Assembly: GCF_052156535.1 (NCBI RefSeq) | Contig: NZ_JBQKUP010000032.1 | Location: forward strand, 248,001 to 312,000 | Source of the DNA: Nitrospira_E sp052156535 | GTDB lineage: Bacteria; Nitrospirota; Nitrospiria; Nitrospirales; UBA8639 | Direction of reading: 5' to 3' | Length of the DNA: 64,000 nucleotides | In this document: one piece after another, positions 51,711-60,671 of the stretch | Layout of the letters: the number at the start of each line of letters is the position of its first letter | Numbering within the stretch: position 1 is the first letter of the stretch | The notes under the pieces: model-generated | Database searches by the model: none | What the model saw: only the letters and a program-made list of their open reading frames with translations | What the model was told of the DNA's origin: nothing | Position numbers and translations under genes: made by a program

Positions 51711-52688
51711 ATGACCGTGGCCATTAGTATTGGAATATTTCTGTCCATTATTTTGTTTGTGGAGGGAGCCTATTACTGCTACCACCAGTATATGAATCCC
51801 CACAATAAGAATCTCAAGCGGCGCTTGCGTGGTGGATCAGGAAGACCGGGAGATCTTCAAAAAACCCAAGAAGCACCCGGAATCCTTCGAAATCGGAAAA
51901 TGAGCGACATTCCATGGATCCAAAATTTGTTGGGTTCTATGACCAACTTGGGGGGACTGGAAAAATTGCTCCAACAGGCCAATAGTCAAATGCCTGTTGC
52001 CGTGTTTTTCCTTTTATCCGGAGTGCTTGGAGGAGCAGGGTTACTGGTTGCCACTTTTCAAGACTATGGGATATTTGCTGCCATGGGTCTCAGTCTTATA
52101 GGCATGAGTCTTCCATTGCTTCAGATGAAACGGAAGCGGAAGCGTCGTTTTAAAGAATTTGAACGCCAATTGCCCGAAGCATTGGATTTGATGGCTCGGG
52201 CTCTTCGGGCAGGCCATGCTTTTTCCGTGGGTATGAAGATGATCGGTGATGAGTTTCCGGATCCGATCGGTCCTGAGTTTAGTCGGACCGTTGAGGAAAT
52301 TTCGTTTGGAATCGATGTCCCTCAAGCGATGAACAATTTAAATGGTCGGGTGATCAGTACCGATTTAAAGTTCTTTGTCACAGCCTTAGTCGTCCAACGA
52401 GAAACAGGAGGAAATTTAGCAGAAATCATTGAGGCGATATCTCGACTTATTCGGCAACGATTTGAGTTGCTGGGGCGAGTCAAAGCGCTTTCGGCCGAAG
52501 GCCGGATGTCGGGGATTATTTTATTCTGCATGCCCATTGTTATGAGCTTTCTGTTGTGGTTCCTGAATGAAGCTTACATGCGTATTTTGATTGAGGATGA
52601 GATTGGTCGAATGATGGCTCTAGCTTCAGGTCTGTTAATGCTCGTGGGAGCCTATGTGATGAAAAATATGTGTGATATTAAAGTCTAG
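51711..52688 (+). CDS. tadB: Tad inner-membrane platform protein TadB
   Basis: Polytopic GspF-type protein of about 325 residues: an N-terminal helix, a pair of helices (VFFLLSGVLGGAGLLVATF, IFAAMGLSLIGMSLPLL), a cytoplasmic GspF domain (LPEALDLMARALRAGHAFSV, FSRTVEEISFGIDVPQAM, VVQRETGGNLAEIIEAIS) and two C-terminal helices. With TadC it forms the platform turned by CpaF. GGGAGG precedes ATG 51711; a TTG five codons upstream is less likely. Confidence 0.92.
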   Translation: MTVAISIGIFLSIILFVEGAYYCYHQYMNPHNKNLKRRLRGGSGRPGDLQKTQEAPGILRNRKMSDIPWIQNLLGSMTNLGGLEKLLQQANSQMPVAVFFLLSGVLGGAGLLVATFQDYGIFAAMGLSLIGMSLPLLQMKRKRKRRFKEFERQLPEALDLMARALRAGHAFSVGMKMIGDEFPDPIGPEFSRTVEEISFGIDVPQAMNNLNGRVISTDLKFFVTALVVQRETGGNLAEIIEAISRLIRQRFELLGRVKALSAEGRMSGIILFCMPIVMSFLLWFLNEAYMRILIEDEIGRMMALASGLLMLVGAYVMKNMCDIKV

Positions 52689-52697
52689 AGGGATGGC

Positions 52698-53651
52698 ATG
52701 ATGGATCCATTATTCTTGATCAGTCTTTTGGTATTTTTGGGGGTTCTCGTTGTCGGCTGGGGTGTGTGGAGTTATATGCAGTCTCAGGAAAGGGTCAAGG
52801 ACTGGAGTATACGGGCGAAGGGCCAGTCCCTTTCGCAGAATTCCTCGCAAAAAAATGACAAGAAAACGAGTTTGAAAGATCAAGGGATGAATCTTCTCGA
52901 GCGATTGGGTCAGGTCAATAAGCCCAAGGATCAAGCCGTTTCCACTCGTTTGCGTGCTTCATTGGCAACGGCAGGCTATCGAAATCCACGAGCGATTGTG
53001 GTGTTTTTGGGAACCCGGATTTTTTTGGCCATTCTGCTAGGCCTGATCTTTCTTGTTTTGGGTTCCGAGGTCATGCAGGGAAAAGATCCCATGTTTTTCC
53101 CCATTGTGCTGATTGGTGTCATGATGGTGGGATTTTACGGTCCCCAACTGTGGTTGAGCAGTGCCATCACCAAACGAAAAGAACGCTTGGTGAATGGGTT
53201 TCCTGATGCATTGGATTTGATGGTGGTGTGCGTGGAAGCGGGGTTAGGGCTGGATCAAGCCATTTCCCGGGTGGGACAGGAAGTCAAGCAAGGCCATCCC
53301 GATCTTGGCGATGAATTTATCTTGTTAAACTTGGAGCTCCGTGCCGGCTTAAGCCGTGAACAAGGACTCCGGAATTTGGTCAACCGGACAAATCTCGAGG
53401 ATATTCGTAGTTTAGTCGCCCTGCTGATTCAGACGGATCGATTTGGTACGAGTATTGGGCAGGCGCTTCGAGTTCACTCCGATTCCATGCGGTTAAAACG
53501 AAGGCTTAAAGCTGAAGAACGAGGGGCACAGCTTCCCGTAAAACTAATGATTCCTCTTATATTGTTCATTTTCCCGGCATTGATGGTGGTGATTATTGGT
53601 CCCGGTGCTATCAGCCTGATGCGAAATTTAATGCCGGCTATGGGAGGGTGA
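52698..53651 (+). CDS. tadC: Tad inner-membrane platform protein TadC
   Basis: Second GspF-domain protein, 317 residues, with an N-terminal helix, a charged linker (QSLSQNSSQKNDKKTSLKDQ), a helix pair, and the GspF core FPDALDLMVVCVEAGLGLDQ, FILLNLELRAGLSREQGLRN and LIQTDRFGTSIGQALRVHS. Two C-terminal helices (LMIPLILFIFPALMVVIIG) close it. It starts nine bases after tadB, the usual tadB-tadC order. Confidence 0.92.
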   Translation: MMDPLFLISLLVFLGVLVVGWGVWSYMQSQERVKDWSIRAKGQSLSQNSSQKNDKKTSLKDQGMNLLERLGQVNKPKDQAVSTRLRASLATAGYRNPRAIVVFLGTRIFLAILLGLIFLVLGSEVMQGKDPMFFPIVLIGVMMVGFYGPQLWLSSAITKRKERLVNGFPDALDLMVVCVEAGLGLDQAISRVGQEVKQGHPDLGDEFILLNLELRAGLSREQGLRNLVNRTNLEDIRSLVALLIQTDRFGTSIGQALRVHSDSMRLKRRLKAEERGAQLPVKLMIPLILFIFPALMVVIIGPGAISLMRNLMPAMGG

Positions 53652-53826
53652 ACACCCAAGAGAGCCTCGAACAAGAGATTCGATAAACATTCAAGAACGT
53701 AGAGGAAGACAAAACATGGGAGTTCCATTCCACGAAACACCAGAACAGGAAAGTTCAACAGCGAATATGACCGTTGGGTCGATTGCGTTACAGGCGGTAA
53801 ATAAAACCTTTCAGATGAGGTACACA

Positions 53827-54828
53827 ATGAAGAAGGCGAGCCTCCTCGTATCTGTGTTCATATTAATGAATTTGGGTGCCGTTGGGTGTGCCCAAAAAGA
53901 AAAATCCATGTTCACTCTCCAGGATGAACATTACCAGCAGATCCTGGAACGACAAAAGGCGGGGATCAATCCGGAATCTCAAGCGCCTGTGGATCTTACT
54001 CAGGTCATGAACAGCGACGAGTTTGAAAAACTGGGAGATGCCCATCTACAACAAGGCGATTTCCAGACGGCAAAAATTCAGTATGAAAAAGTGTTAGAGG
54101 CTTCACCCGAACAGATTCCTGCACGGTACAAGTTGGCGGTGATTTATTTGGAAAAAGGATCCCCTCAGAATGCCTATGACCAATTTCACCAAATCCTGGA
54201 TTATGATTTGAATTTTGCTCCAGCCTATGAGGGGATGGGTCGGGCCTTGCTGAAGATGGAGAAGGATCAGGAGGCGGAAAAGGAATTCCAGGCGGCCTTA
54301 ATGTATGACGCTGAAATGTGGACCTCCGAAAATTACCTTGGTATTGTGGCCGATCGGCGTCATGATCATAAAGAGGCGATCCACCTGTATGAAGTCGCCC
54401 TGCAAAAAAGGGTAGATGATCCTTCGATTTTGAACAATTTAGGTATGGCGTATTACCTCGATACCCAATATGAAGAGGCGGTCAGAACTTTTCAGCGTGC
54501 GATTCAGGTTGGTGGATCCAACGATAAAATTTCAAACAATCTCGGATTAGCTCTCACCAAACTTGGGCATTTCGATCTGGCATACGAAGCCTATGCACGA
54601 GGAATGGATTCGGCCAAGGCCTATAATAACTTGGGTGTGGCATTTTTGGAAGTTGGGAAGTTTGCGCGAGCTTCCCGTTGTTTTGAGAAAGCCCTTGAAA
54701 CCCAACCGACCTTTTATGAAAAAGCCAAAGAGAATTTAATGCTCAGCAATCGAATGCTGGCGAAACTTCCTATGGTTCAGCAGCAAGTATTAATCCGACG
54801 GGACCCCGTGTGTGTCGGGGCAATTTGA
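53827..54828 (+). CDS. tadD: Tad-locus TPR lipoprotein TadD
   Basis: A lipoprotein of about 333 residues. The signal MKKASLLVSVFILMNLGAVG ends at the lipobox Cys, followed by a run of at least six TPRs (for example LGDAHLQQGDFQTAKIQYEK, NNLGMAYYLDTQYEEAVRTF, YNNLGVAFLEVGKFARASRC). TadD-type proteins help secretin assembly or pilus biogenesis. ATG 53827 has a GAGGT site and starts the signal peptide; the open frame upstream to 53716 has no export signal. Last gene of the machine operon. Confidence 0.87.
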   Translation: MKKASLLVSVFILMNLGAVGCAQKEKSMFTLQDEHYQQILERQKAGINPESQAPVDLTQVMNSDEFEKLGDAHLQQGDFQTAKIQYEKVLEASPEQIPARYKLAVIYLEKGSPQNAYDQFHQILDYDLNFAPAYEGMGRALLKMEKDQEAEKEFQAALMYDAEMWTSENYLGIVADRRHDHKEAIHLYEVALQKRVDDPSILNNLGMAYYLDTQYEEAVRTFQRAIQVGGSNDKISNNLGLALTKLGHFDLAYEAYARGMDSAKAYNNLGVAFLEVGKFARASRCFEKALETQPTFYEKAKENLMLSNRMLAKLPMVQQQVLIRRDPVCVGAI

Positions 54829-55301
54829 CCGATCTCATTGATGGAATCGTCCCGGCAGTGTCTTCTGCCTAGAATTGATTGCTAGGCTTGAGTCATGCTT
54901 GACTGGGGTGATCGGGGGAGCATCTGTTGTGTAAGAAATGGACCGCTTATGACAATTAGTTGAAATGATCCTTACGAGGATCCTCTTCGAATCACCTCCA
55001 GGTGGAGTTCGCTCCTATCAGGATGAAAAATCCGCTGGTCCTTCTATCCTTTCAACTCTTCGTGTTGAAACTCTATGACTTCAATAGTTCCTGTTCTGTA
55101 GGCTTGGGCGTGTGGCTTGACGGGTAAGCCTTCTGGTTTCCGGGCATGTGCCTTTTCCTGGTTTACGATTGATCGGGGGGGAAGGTGGAACACGATTATG
55201 TGTCCAAAACACGTGGTTGGATATTTGCTTTTTCTTAATTTCCCGGTCATCTATGCCTTTTTTTTTCTCTTCCGGAGTCATGAAGGACATCCAACTTAGG
55301 T
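54829..55301. other. Intergenic, short inverted repeats only
   Basis: About 470 bases after tadD. Small inverted repeats occur (GATCCTTACGAGGATC near 54967 and ACCTCCAGGTGGAGT near 54996), but none has a T-run. No gene is supported. Confidence 0.4.
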
Positions 55302-55562
55302 GTGGCTGTGAACTCCAAGGGGAGTAGAGTGGCGTTTAGGTTGTTGCCAGACTCGACCATGAACGACGAACAGTATAAGGCTTCACTGGATGTGGCCGAA
55401 CTCAACCTAAAAGATATCCGGGGCTACACTGAGGCAAAAATATCGGGAGACGCATCCTTCAAAGAGTACATTAAAAGCAGGTTTGTTGATTGTTTAAAGC
55501 CGTTCCAGCGTAAATTCTCCGGATCAAAGGATCAGGACGATAAACATGTGATCTCTCGTTAG
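55302..55562 (+). CDS. Small hypothetical protein
   Basis: An 86-residue frame from GTG 55302 (alternative ATG 55359), encoding a basic, helical protein (DEQYKASLDVAELNLKDIRG, then FKEYIKSRFVDCLKPFQRK). I recognise no family, and the ribosome site is weak. The protein-like composition of the second half is the reason for listing it. Confidence 0.35.
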   Translation: MAVNSKGSRVAFRLLPDSTMNDEQYKASLDVAELNLKDIRGYTEAKISGDASFKEYIKSRFVDCLKPFQRKFSGSKDQDDKHVISR

Positions 55563-55760
55563 GGAATAATGAGGAATCTTTCGTCTAAGTCGATTCTGCC
55601 AGTCTTAAGTTGAGATACATGCCTTCGTCTTTGTTCTTTCTTTGTGACTGGTTGATATTGAATATGAGGGTTGGGCAATCCGTCTTTTAGAATGTGACTT
55701 GAGTCGGATGATCTACTCAATACCATGAGGGTCTTGAGAAGATCAGTGGATTGTTTCACG

Positions 55761-58451
55761 CTAGTTTCGAGAAAACATGGATTCAAGAGTTTTTGCGAGG
55801 TCGAAGATTTTATAGGGTTTGATCAAGATTCCCTGGAATCCATGGTCTTGAAAATGGGACATAATGGGATCGTCTGAATAGCCGCTAGTGACAATAGCTT
55901 TAATGTGAGGGTCTAAATTTCTCAGATGCTGAATGGCTTTAACGCCACCCATCGCGCCCGGGATGGTCAGATCAAGGATGACCACTTCAAATTTCATTCC
56001 ATCCGACAGTGCCTTGGAAAACAGCTCAATAGCCGTTTGCCCATCCGGGACGCTGACGACATCATAGCCGAACTGCGTCAGGGCATCCTCAACCATACGG
56101 CGAATGCTGTGTTCGTCATCCATAACCAGGATCCGTCCTCTGCATTTTCTGGGAATGGCTGAAATGTGCTGTGCCTCACCTTCCGGGGTGACATATGTGG
56201 ATGGGATATACACGGTAACGGTCGTGCCGACTCCGACTTGTGATGTCACGCTGATATGTCCATGGTGCTGCTGGATGATGCTATGGGCGGTGGCTAACCC
56301 CAACCCGGATGCGCCCGGTTTGGTGGTGTAATACGGATCAAAAATATTTGGCAGTTGGCGGGCCTCAATCCCGTTTCCCTGATCTTCAAAAGACACTTGC
56401 ACATAGTTTCCAGGGATGAGTGACGATGAAGGAAGGGCCGAGGGATCTTGCAGTCCGACGTTTTTTATTTTGACGCTTAAGTGACCACCGTGAGGCATGG
56501 CCTGTCTGGCATTGAGGGTAATGTTTTGAAAAACCTGCCGAATTTGACCGGGGTCCGCATCAAGAGGCCAAAGGTCGTCGGGGATGTCGAAATGACAACT
56601 GATTGATGACCCTGATAGCGCAAAAATCGTACTTTTTCGAAGCAGATCTCCTAACGCGATGGATGTCTTTATCGGCGCTCCGCCCTTGGCAAAGGTCAGG
56701 AGTTGTTGCGTCAATTCTTTGGCGCGCAAGCACGCCTGCTCGGCTTGCTCGAGGTTTTGCGTGAGAGGGTCATTGGACACCATTCGCAATTTAGCCACGA
56801 ACACGTTTCCCAATATCGTCGTCAGGATATTATTGAAATCGTGAGCCAGTCCTCCCGCCAAGACCCCCAGAGAATTGAGTTTGCTGATCCGTTGTTGTTC
56901 TTCCTGGTGACGGGATTGGTCGGTAATATCTCGGAAGACTATTACCGTACCTAGGAGGTGACCGCTATGATCGCGGATTGGTCCCTCTCTCAGGGTAATC
57001 TTCCGTTGCCGGCCATGTTTGGTCAGTAATTGATGAGGGGCATCCAGCTCAGAGAGGACAAGGGTTCTGGAAGAAAACTGCAAAGACGGCTCCTCAACAA
57101 TTTTTTGGCTATCACCGGTCAGACGGAAAATTTCCTGGAATGGTCGATGCAAGGCTTCCTGGGTTGTCCATTCGGTGATCTGCTCCGCCAAAGGGTTTAA
57201 GAAAGAAATGCGTCCTTCTCGATCAGTTGTGACGATGCCTTCCGCGACTGATTGAAGCGTGGTGACCAGATGATCCTTTTCAGCAATGAGGGCATGTTCG
57301 AGGCGTTTCCGGTCTGAAATATCTCGAAGGATAAAGCCGTAATGGGTGTCCATGCCGACTTTCCAACTTGTGGATGAAATTTCCAAGGGAAATGATTCGC
57401 CGCTTTTCCGTAGGCCGGTGAGTTCCAAGGGCTGCTGAAGAGGAAAGGTCGAAGATCGACCATAACTGATATCTCCCAGTTCTTTTCGGTACATGTCCCG
57501 ATAGCCTTCTTCCAATAAGGTCACAATCGAGTGTCCTAGGACCTCGTCGGGCTGATAACCGAAAATTGACTCGGCTGCAGGATTCCAAGAGACAATGGTT
57601 CCGTGTAAATCGGCAGAAATGATCCCTTCATGGGCGGAGTCTACCAACGAGGAAAATTGAGAATGGAGTTCGGTCATGGTCTGGCTGACCCGCACATGAT
57701 GCGTGATATCCAGGCCATATCCCCGCACGAGACTTTTTTCCTGGAGAGGCGAAAAGGTCCAATCGAAGTGGTGGTGCTCAACAATGACCGTGAGACCTCT
57801 GATAGGGGTTGTGGTTTTGAGGCATCCCAGGGCGAGCTGTGTCAGTGTGGCTGGAAGCACCATTGGGACACCGTCTTCCCGAAACCCATAGGTGTCGAGA
57901 AGGCGGATCATGGCAGGGTTGGCATAGGCCAGATGTCCCTGGGCGTCCACTTCCACGATGGGATTCGGGCTTTCTTCTGGCATCGACGCAAGGTGTTGAT
58001 GCGCTTCGTGTTGCCGGAGTTCCTGGCTGAGATCACGAAAAATAATCAGCGCACCTGAGTGGCGTGGATTCGTTAGTGGAGTGGATTGGAATTCCACCCA
58101 ACGGGTTTCCCCACTCGGCCGTCGAATCAGGAGTTGAGGCCTCCATATGGATTTTCCCGTGGTGATCGCTCTCGTGATCGGGCAATGTTCTTCTTGTGTG
58201 ACAAGATCAATATGGAGACATTCCGCGTGTGCATGAAAGGATTGCCCGAGGCATGAACTTTCAGTTCGATGAAGAATCCTAGCGCCTTCCAGGTTGAGGG
58301 AAAGAATCTGGCCTTGGGTATTCACGTGGCAGATGCCAATATTGATGGAGTCCATCAGGGTATGCACAAAGGCTTGGGATGAACGTAATGCCGTCTCTAG
58401 TCCCGGGATGTCCATTTGTTTGAGTTCTTGAAAAAAATGTTGCCGATCCAC
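55761..58451 (-). CDS. Hybrid sensor histidine kinase (four PAS, HisKA, HATPase, receiver)
   Basis: Cytosolic 896-residue kinase without membrane helices. There are four PAS domains (about 25-140, 155-250, 265-385, 390-510; for example ISADLHGTIVSWNPAAESIF and GFILRDISDRKRLE). The HisKA box GVLAGGLAHDFNNILTTILG holds the phospho-His. The ATPase domain shows NITLNARQAMPHGG, DQGNGIEARQLPNIFDPYYT and SGLGLATAHSI, and a C-terminal receiver (RILVMDDEHSIRRMVEDALT, Asp in VILDLTIPG, Lys in LIKPYK) completes it. The HDFNN form groups it with multi-PAS kinases of cytoplasmic redox or energy sensing. The start is a GTG. It lies upstream in orientation of nothing obvious; the HD-GYP gene precedes it by 52 bases, so the two may be cotranscribed. 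Confidence 0.9.
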   Translation of the reverse strand: MDRQHFFQELKQMDIPGLETALRSSQAFVHTLMDSINIGICHVNTQGQILSLNLEGARILHRTESSCLGQSFHAHAECLHIDLVTQEEHCPITRAITTGKSIWRPQLLIRRPSGETRWVEFQSTPLTNPRHSGALIIFRDLSQELRQHEAHQHLASMPEESPNPIVEVDAQGHLAYANPAMIRLLDTYGFREDGVPMVLPATLTQLALGCLKTTTPIRGLTVIVEHHHFDWTFSPLQEKSLVRGYGLDITHHVRVSQTMTELHSQFSSLVDSAHEGIISADLHGTIVSWNPAAESIFGYQPDEVLGHSIVTLLEEGYRDMYRKELGDISYGRSSTFPLQQPLELTGLRKSGESFPLEISSTSWKVGMDTHYGFILRDISDRKRLEHALIAEKDHLVTTLQSVAEGIVTTDREGRISFLNPLAEQITEWTTQEALHRPFQEIFRLTGDSQKIVEEPSLQFSSRTLVLSELDAPHQLLTKHGRQRKITLREGPIRDHSGHLLGTVIVFRDITDQSRHQEEQQRISKLNSLGVLAGGLAHDFNNILTTILGNVFVAKLRMVSNDPLTQNLEQAEQACLRAKELTQQLLTFAKGGAPIKTSIALGDLLRKSTIFALSGSSISCHFDIPDDLWPLDADPGQIRQVFQNITLNARQAMPHGGHLSVKIKNVGLQDPSALPSSSLIPGNYVQVSFEDQGNGIEARQLPNIFDPYYTTKPGASGLGLATAHSIIQQHHGHISVTSQVGVGTTVTVYIPSTYVTPEGEAQHISAIPRKCRGRILVMDDEHSIRRMVEDALTQFGYDVVSVPDGQTAIELFSKALSDGMKFEVVILDLTIPGAMGGVKAIQHLRNLDPHIKAIVTSGYSDDPIMSHFQDHGFQGILIKPYKIFDLAKTLESMFSRN

Positions 58452-58503
58452 TCAGCGATTCCTTCCTATCATAGTGACGACATCGTGTGAACGATACCTC
58501 GTC

Positions 58504-59727
58504 TTACCATAATGCTTCAAGGATTTTAAACATATCCCATCCTTCCCGAATAGGATCCAAGGCTTTTACAATCGATCGATGAGGTGTTGTTGGGCTTTGT
58601 GCCGCCAGATCAATGATTTCCTGTTCAGGATAAGGGTGGTCCAAGGAGTCCTTGAGTAATTTAATGGTAGGGGTCATTCGGCTATGACTAGAAACCCACA
58701 CCACAACCGCCTGTTCGCCGGTATTCAGCCGAACCAGGGAACCAATTGGATACACCCCTAAGAGTTGAATTAATCGTTGGACGAGATACAGCTGGTATTG
58801 CCCTCCGACAGCAGCCTGATACAGCTCGGATAAAGCCCGGGCAGGGGGCACGGGCGGACAGCTGCAACGTCCACTAATTTGCGCGTCATACGTATCGGCA
58901 ATGCTCAGTATTTGGGTGAGTTCCGAAATCTGAAGGCCTCGTAATCCCCTGGGGTAACCGGATCCGTCAAGCCGCTCATGGTGTTCCAAGACCATCCGTT
59001 TCGACTCGTCAGGAATATCGGGAAATTGCTTAAGAATGGCCACGCCCATTTCACAATGCGCCTGCATAAGTTTCTGCTCTTGCGGTGTGAATCGTTCCAC
59101 CTTACGGATCATATTTAACGGGAGACGAAGTTGTCCGATGTCGTGGAGAAGAGCGGCAAGCCCAACGAGTTTTAATTGTGTGGGATCGCAGCCGTGTTCT
59201 TGTCCGATGGCCATGGCTAACATTCCCGTATCGACCCCATGAGAGGCCAGGTTAGGATCGAAGCGACGCATTTGAATTAGCGATACCATGGCGGCCTGGT
59301 GGTCTAAAATTCCATCAAGCAGGATGCTGACCACACTTCGGACTTCCTGGATGTGTTGTGGAGTGGGCGTCTCCATTTGACGGAAAAATACCTCCATTGT
59401 GGAGATAGCTTCTGCGCGAAGGAGACGCGCGGCCTCAATATCTTCCGGATTGGGCCCTGACCCCACCCTGGGGGATGTTAACGAGGTTGAGGGAGAAAGG
59501 TCTTGGTCTTCTGACGTATGCTGAATGTTACTCATCTCGGCAAGATCGCATCCCTTTTCCGTGTCGATTTGGACTTCCTTAATTCCATAATTGCGCAATA
59601 GGGCAATCTCATCCTCTCGTTTGATCGTCCATTTGTGACGGAGAAATGGGGTTTTAAACCATGATCGGTCCATGCCCGTGATATACATCCCAGGCCGCAG
59701 GTCATGAATAGAAATACGTTTATTCAT
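58504..59727 (-). CDS. HD-GYP domain protein, probable c-di-GMP phosphodiesterase
   Basis: About 407 residues. The N-terminal DUF3391 module (KRISIHDLRPGMYITGMDRS, then KEVQIDTEKGCDL) precedes an HD-GYP domain with intact metal and signature motifs: ALLHDIGQLRLPLNMIRK, QAHCEMGVAILKQFP, VLEHHERLDGSGYPRGLRGL and ILSIADTYDAQISGR. It should hydrolyse c-di-GMP and so oppose the GGDEF enzyme at 31638. ATG 59727 starts the DUF3391 module. The frame is open to 59931, but the added 68 residues look unlike a domain. Confidence 0.9.
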   Translation of the reverse strand: MNKRISIHDLRPGMYITGMDRSWFKTPFLRHKWTIKREDEIALLRNYGIKEVQIDTEKGCDLAEMSNIQHTSEDQDLSPSTSLTSPRVGSGPNPEDIEAARLLRAEAISTMEVFFRQMETPTPQHIQEVRSVVSILLDGILDHQAAMVSLIQMRRFDPNLASHGVDTGMLAMAIGQEHGCDPTQLKLVGLAALLHDIGQLRLPLNMIRKVERFTPQEQKLMQAHCEMGVAILKQFPDIPDESKRMVLEHHERLDGSGYPRGLRGLQISELTQILSIADTYDAQISGRCSCPPVPPARALSELYQAAVGGQYQLYLVQRLIQLLGVYPIGSLVRLNTGEQAVVVWVSSHSRMTPTIKLLKDSLDHPYPEQEIIDLAAQSPTTPHRSIVKALDPIREGWDMFKILEALW

Positions 59728-59955
59728 GGTGCAGGGTTGGGCAAAAGGGGATAAAAAACGCACCAGATGAGATGTGAGATGTACAGATGGGTACCAATCA
59801 ACCGGAGACTGGATAGAATCGCGCCAATGGTAACGATATTCCGGTAAAAGGGCAAGAGAGGGCGAAGGCGAGCCATCTCCTGCGGGCTTGCATGAAACCA
59901 TTGATTGCTTCAAGATCGAAGCGACCGGCAATTTAGGAGGAAAACAGGAGAAGGA

Positions 59956-60528
59956 TTAGGAGGAGCGTTTGAGAATCCGATCAATGCGGCCGGCAATCTC
60001 CGTCGCTTCCTCCTGGTGATCACCAGCCAGTAGGAGGGCATGATAGGTTTGCAAGGTGGGGAGTAATTGCGGGGCAGAAAGTCCCCAGGATTTTTCACGA
60101 ATGGCTAAGGCTCGTTTGAGAAGTGGGCGGGCCATCACCAATTGGTTTTTCCGCTGATATAACGAGGCGAGGGCAGCTAAAGGATCGGCCATCCGAAGAT
60201 GTTCAGAACCCAAAGATTGAGCCAACAAGGGCAAGGCTTCCCAGTAATAGGCTTCGGCCTGAATCTCTTGTCCTTCCAACCGGGCGACTTCTCCCAGCTG
60301 ATAAATCACCAGGGCATATCGTTCATCGGTCGGCCCCTGTTTTCGAACCGATGGTAACAGACGATGAAGCAGGTCTTTGGCTTCTTGCAATTGTCCACTG
60401 GAGAGAGCCGCATGGATCTGTTCCCATTGCCGATCCCATTCGGACGATGTCGGGCATCCGGTGAGCAGGCAGATGAGACCTGCAAGCAGCCACCTTATAA
60501 TCAATGTTCGGTTTGCGATGTGGTTCAT
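59956..60528 (-). CDS. TPR-containing lipoprotein
   Basis: About 190 residues. The signal peptide RTLIIRWLLAGLICLLTGC ends in a lipobox; then come three or four TPR-like helices (WEQIHAALSSGQLQEAKDLL, YQLGEVARLEGQEIQAEAYY, ASLYQRKNQLVMARPLLKRA). The pattern of the later repeats is that of TPR_12/kinesin-light-chain-type repeats. ATG 60528 is preferred because the signal peptide begins there; an upstream ATG at 60567 adds 13 residues. Function unknown; possibly an envelope adaptor. It precedes the HD-GYP gene in orientation. Confidence 0.75.
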   Translation of the reverse strand: MNHIANRTLIIRWLLAGLICLLTGCPTSSEWDRQWEQIHAALSSGQLQEAKDLLHRLLPSVRKQGPTDERYALVIYQLGEVARLEGQEIQAEAYYWEALPLLAQSLGSEHLRMADPLAALASLYQRKNQLVMARPLLKRALAIREKSWGLSAPQLLPTLQTYHALLLAGDHQEEATEIAGRIDRILKRSS

Positions 60529-60671
60529 ACGTGTCGGACGCGCCTTCACATCTAACTGAAGGGCCAAGTGAGTGAAGGAAATCTCCCGTTAGAATTGAGC
60601 AACCTGGGGAAATCCTGTGACATTCTGGACATTTTCTGTCACTCTTTGTAGGGTACCCTGGTGCAGGGCCC

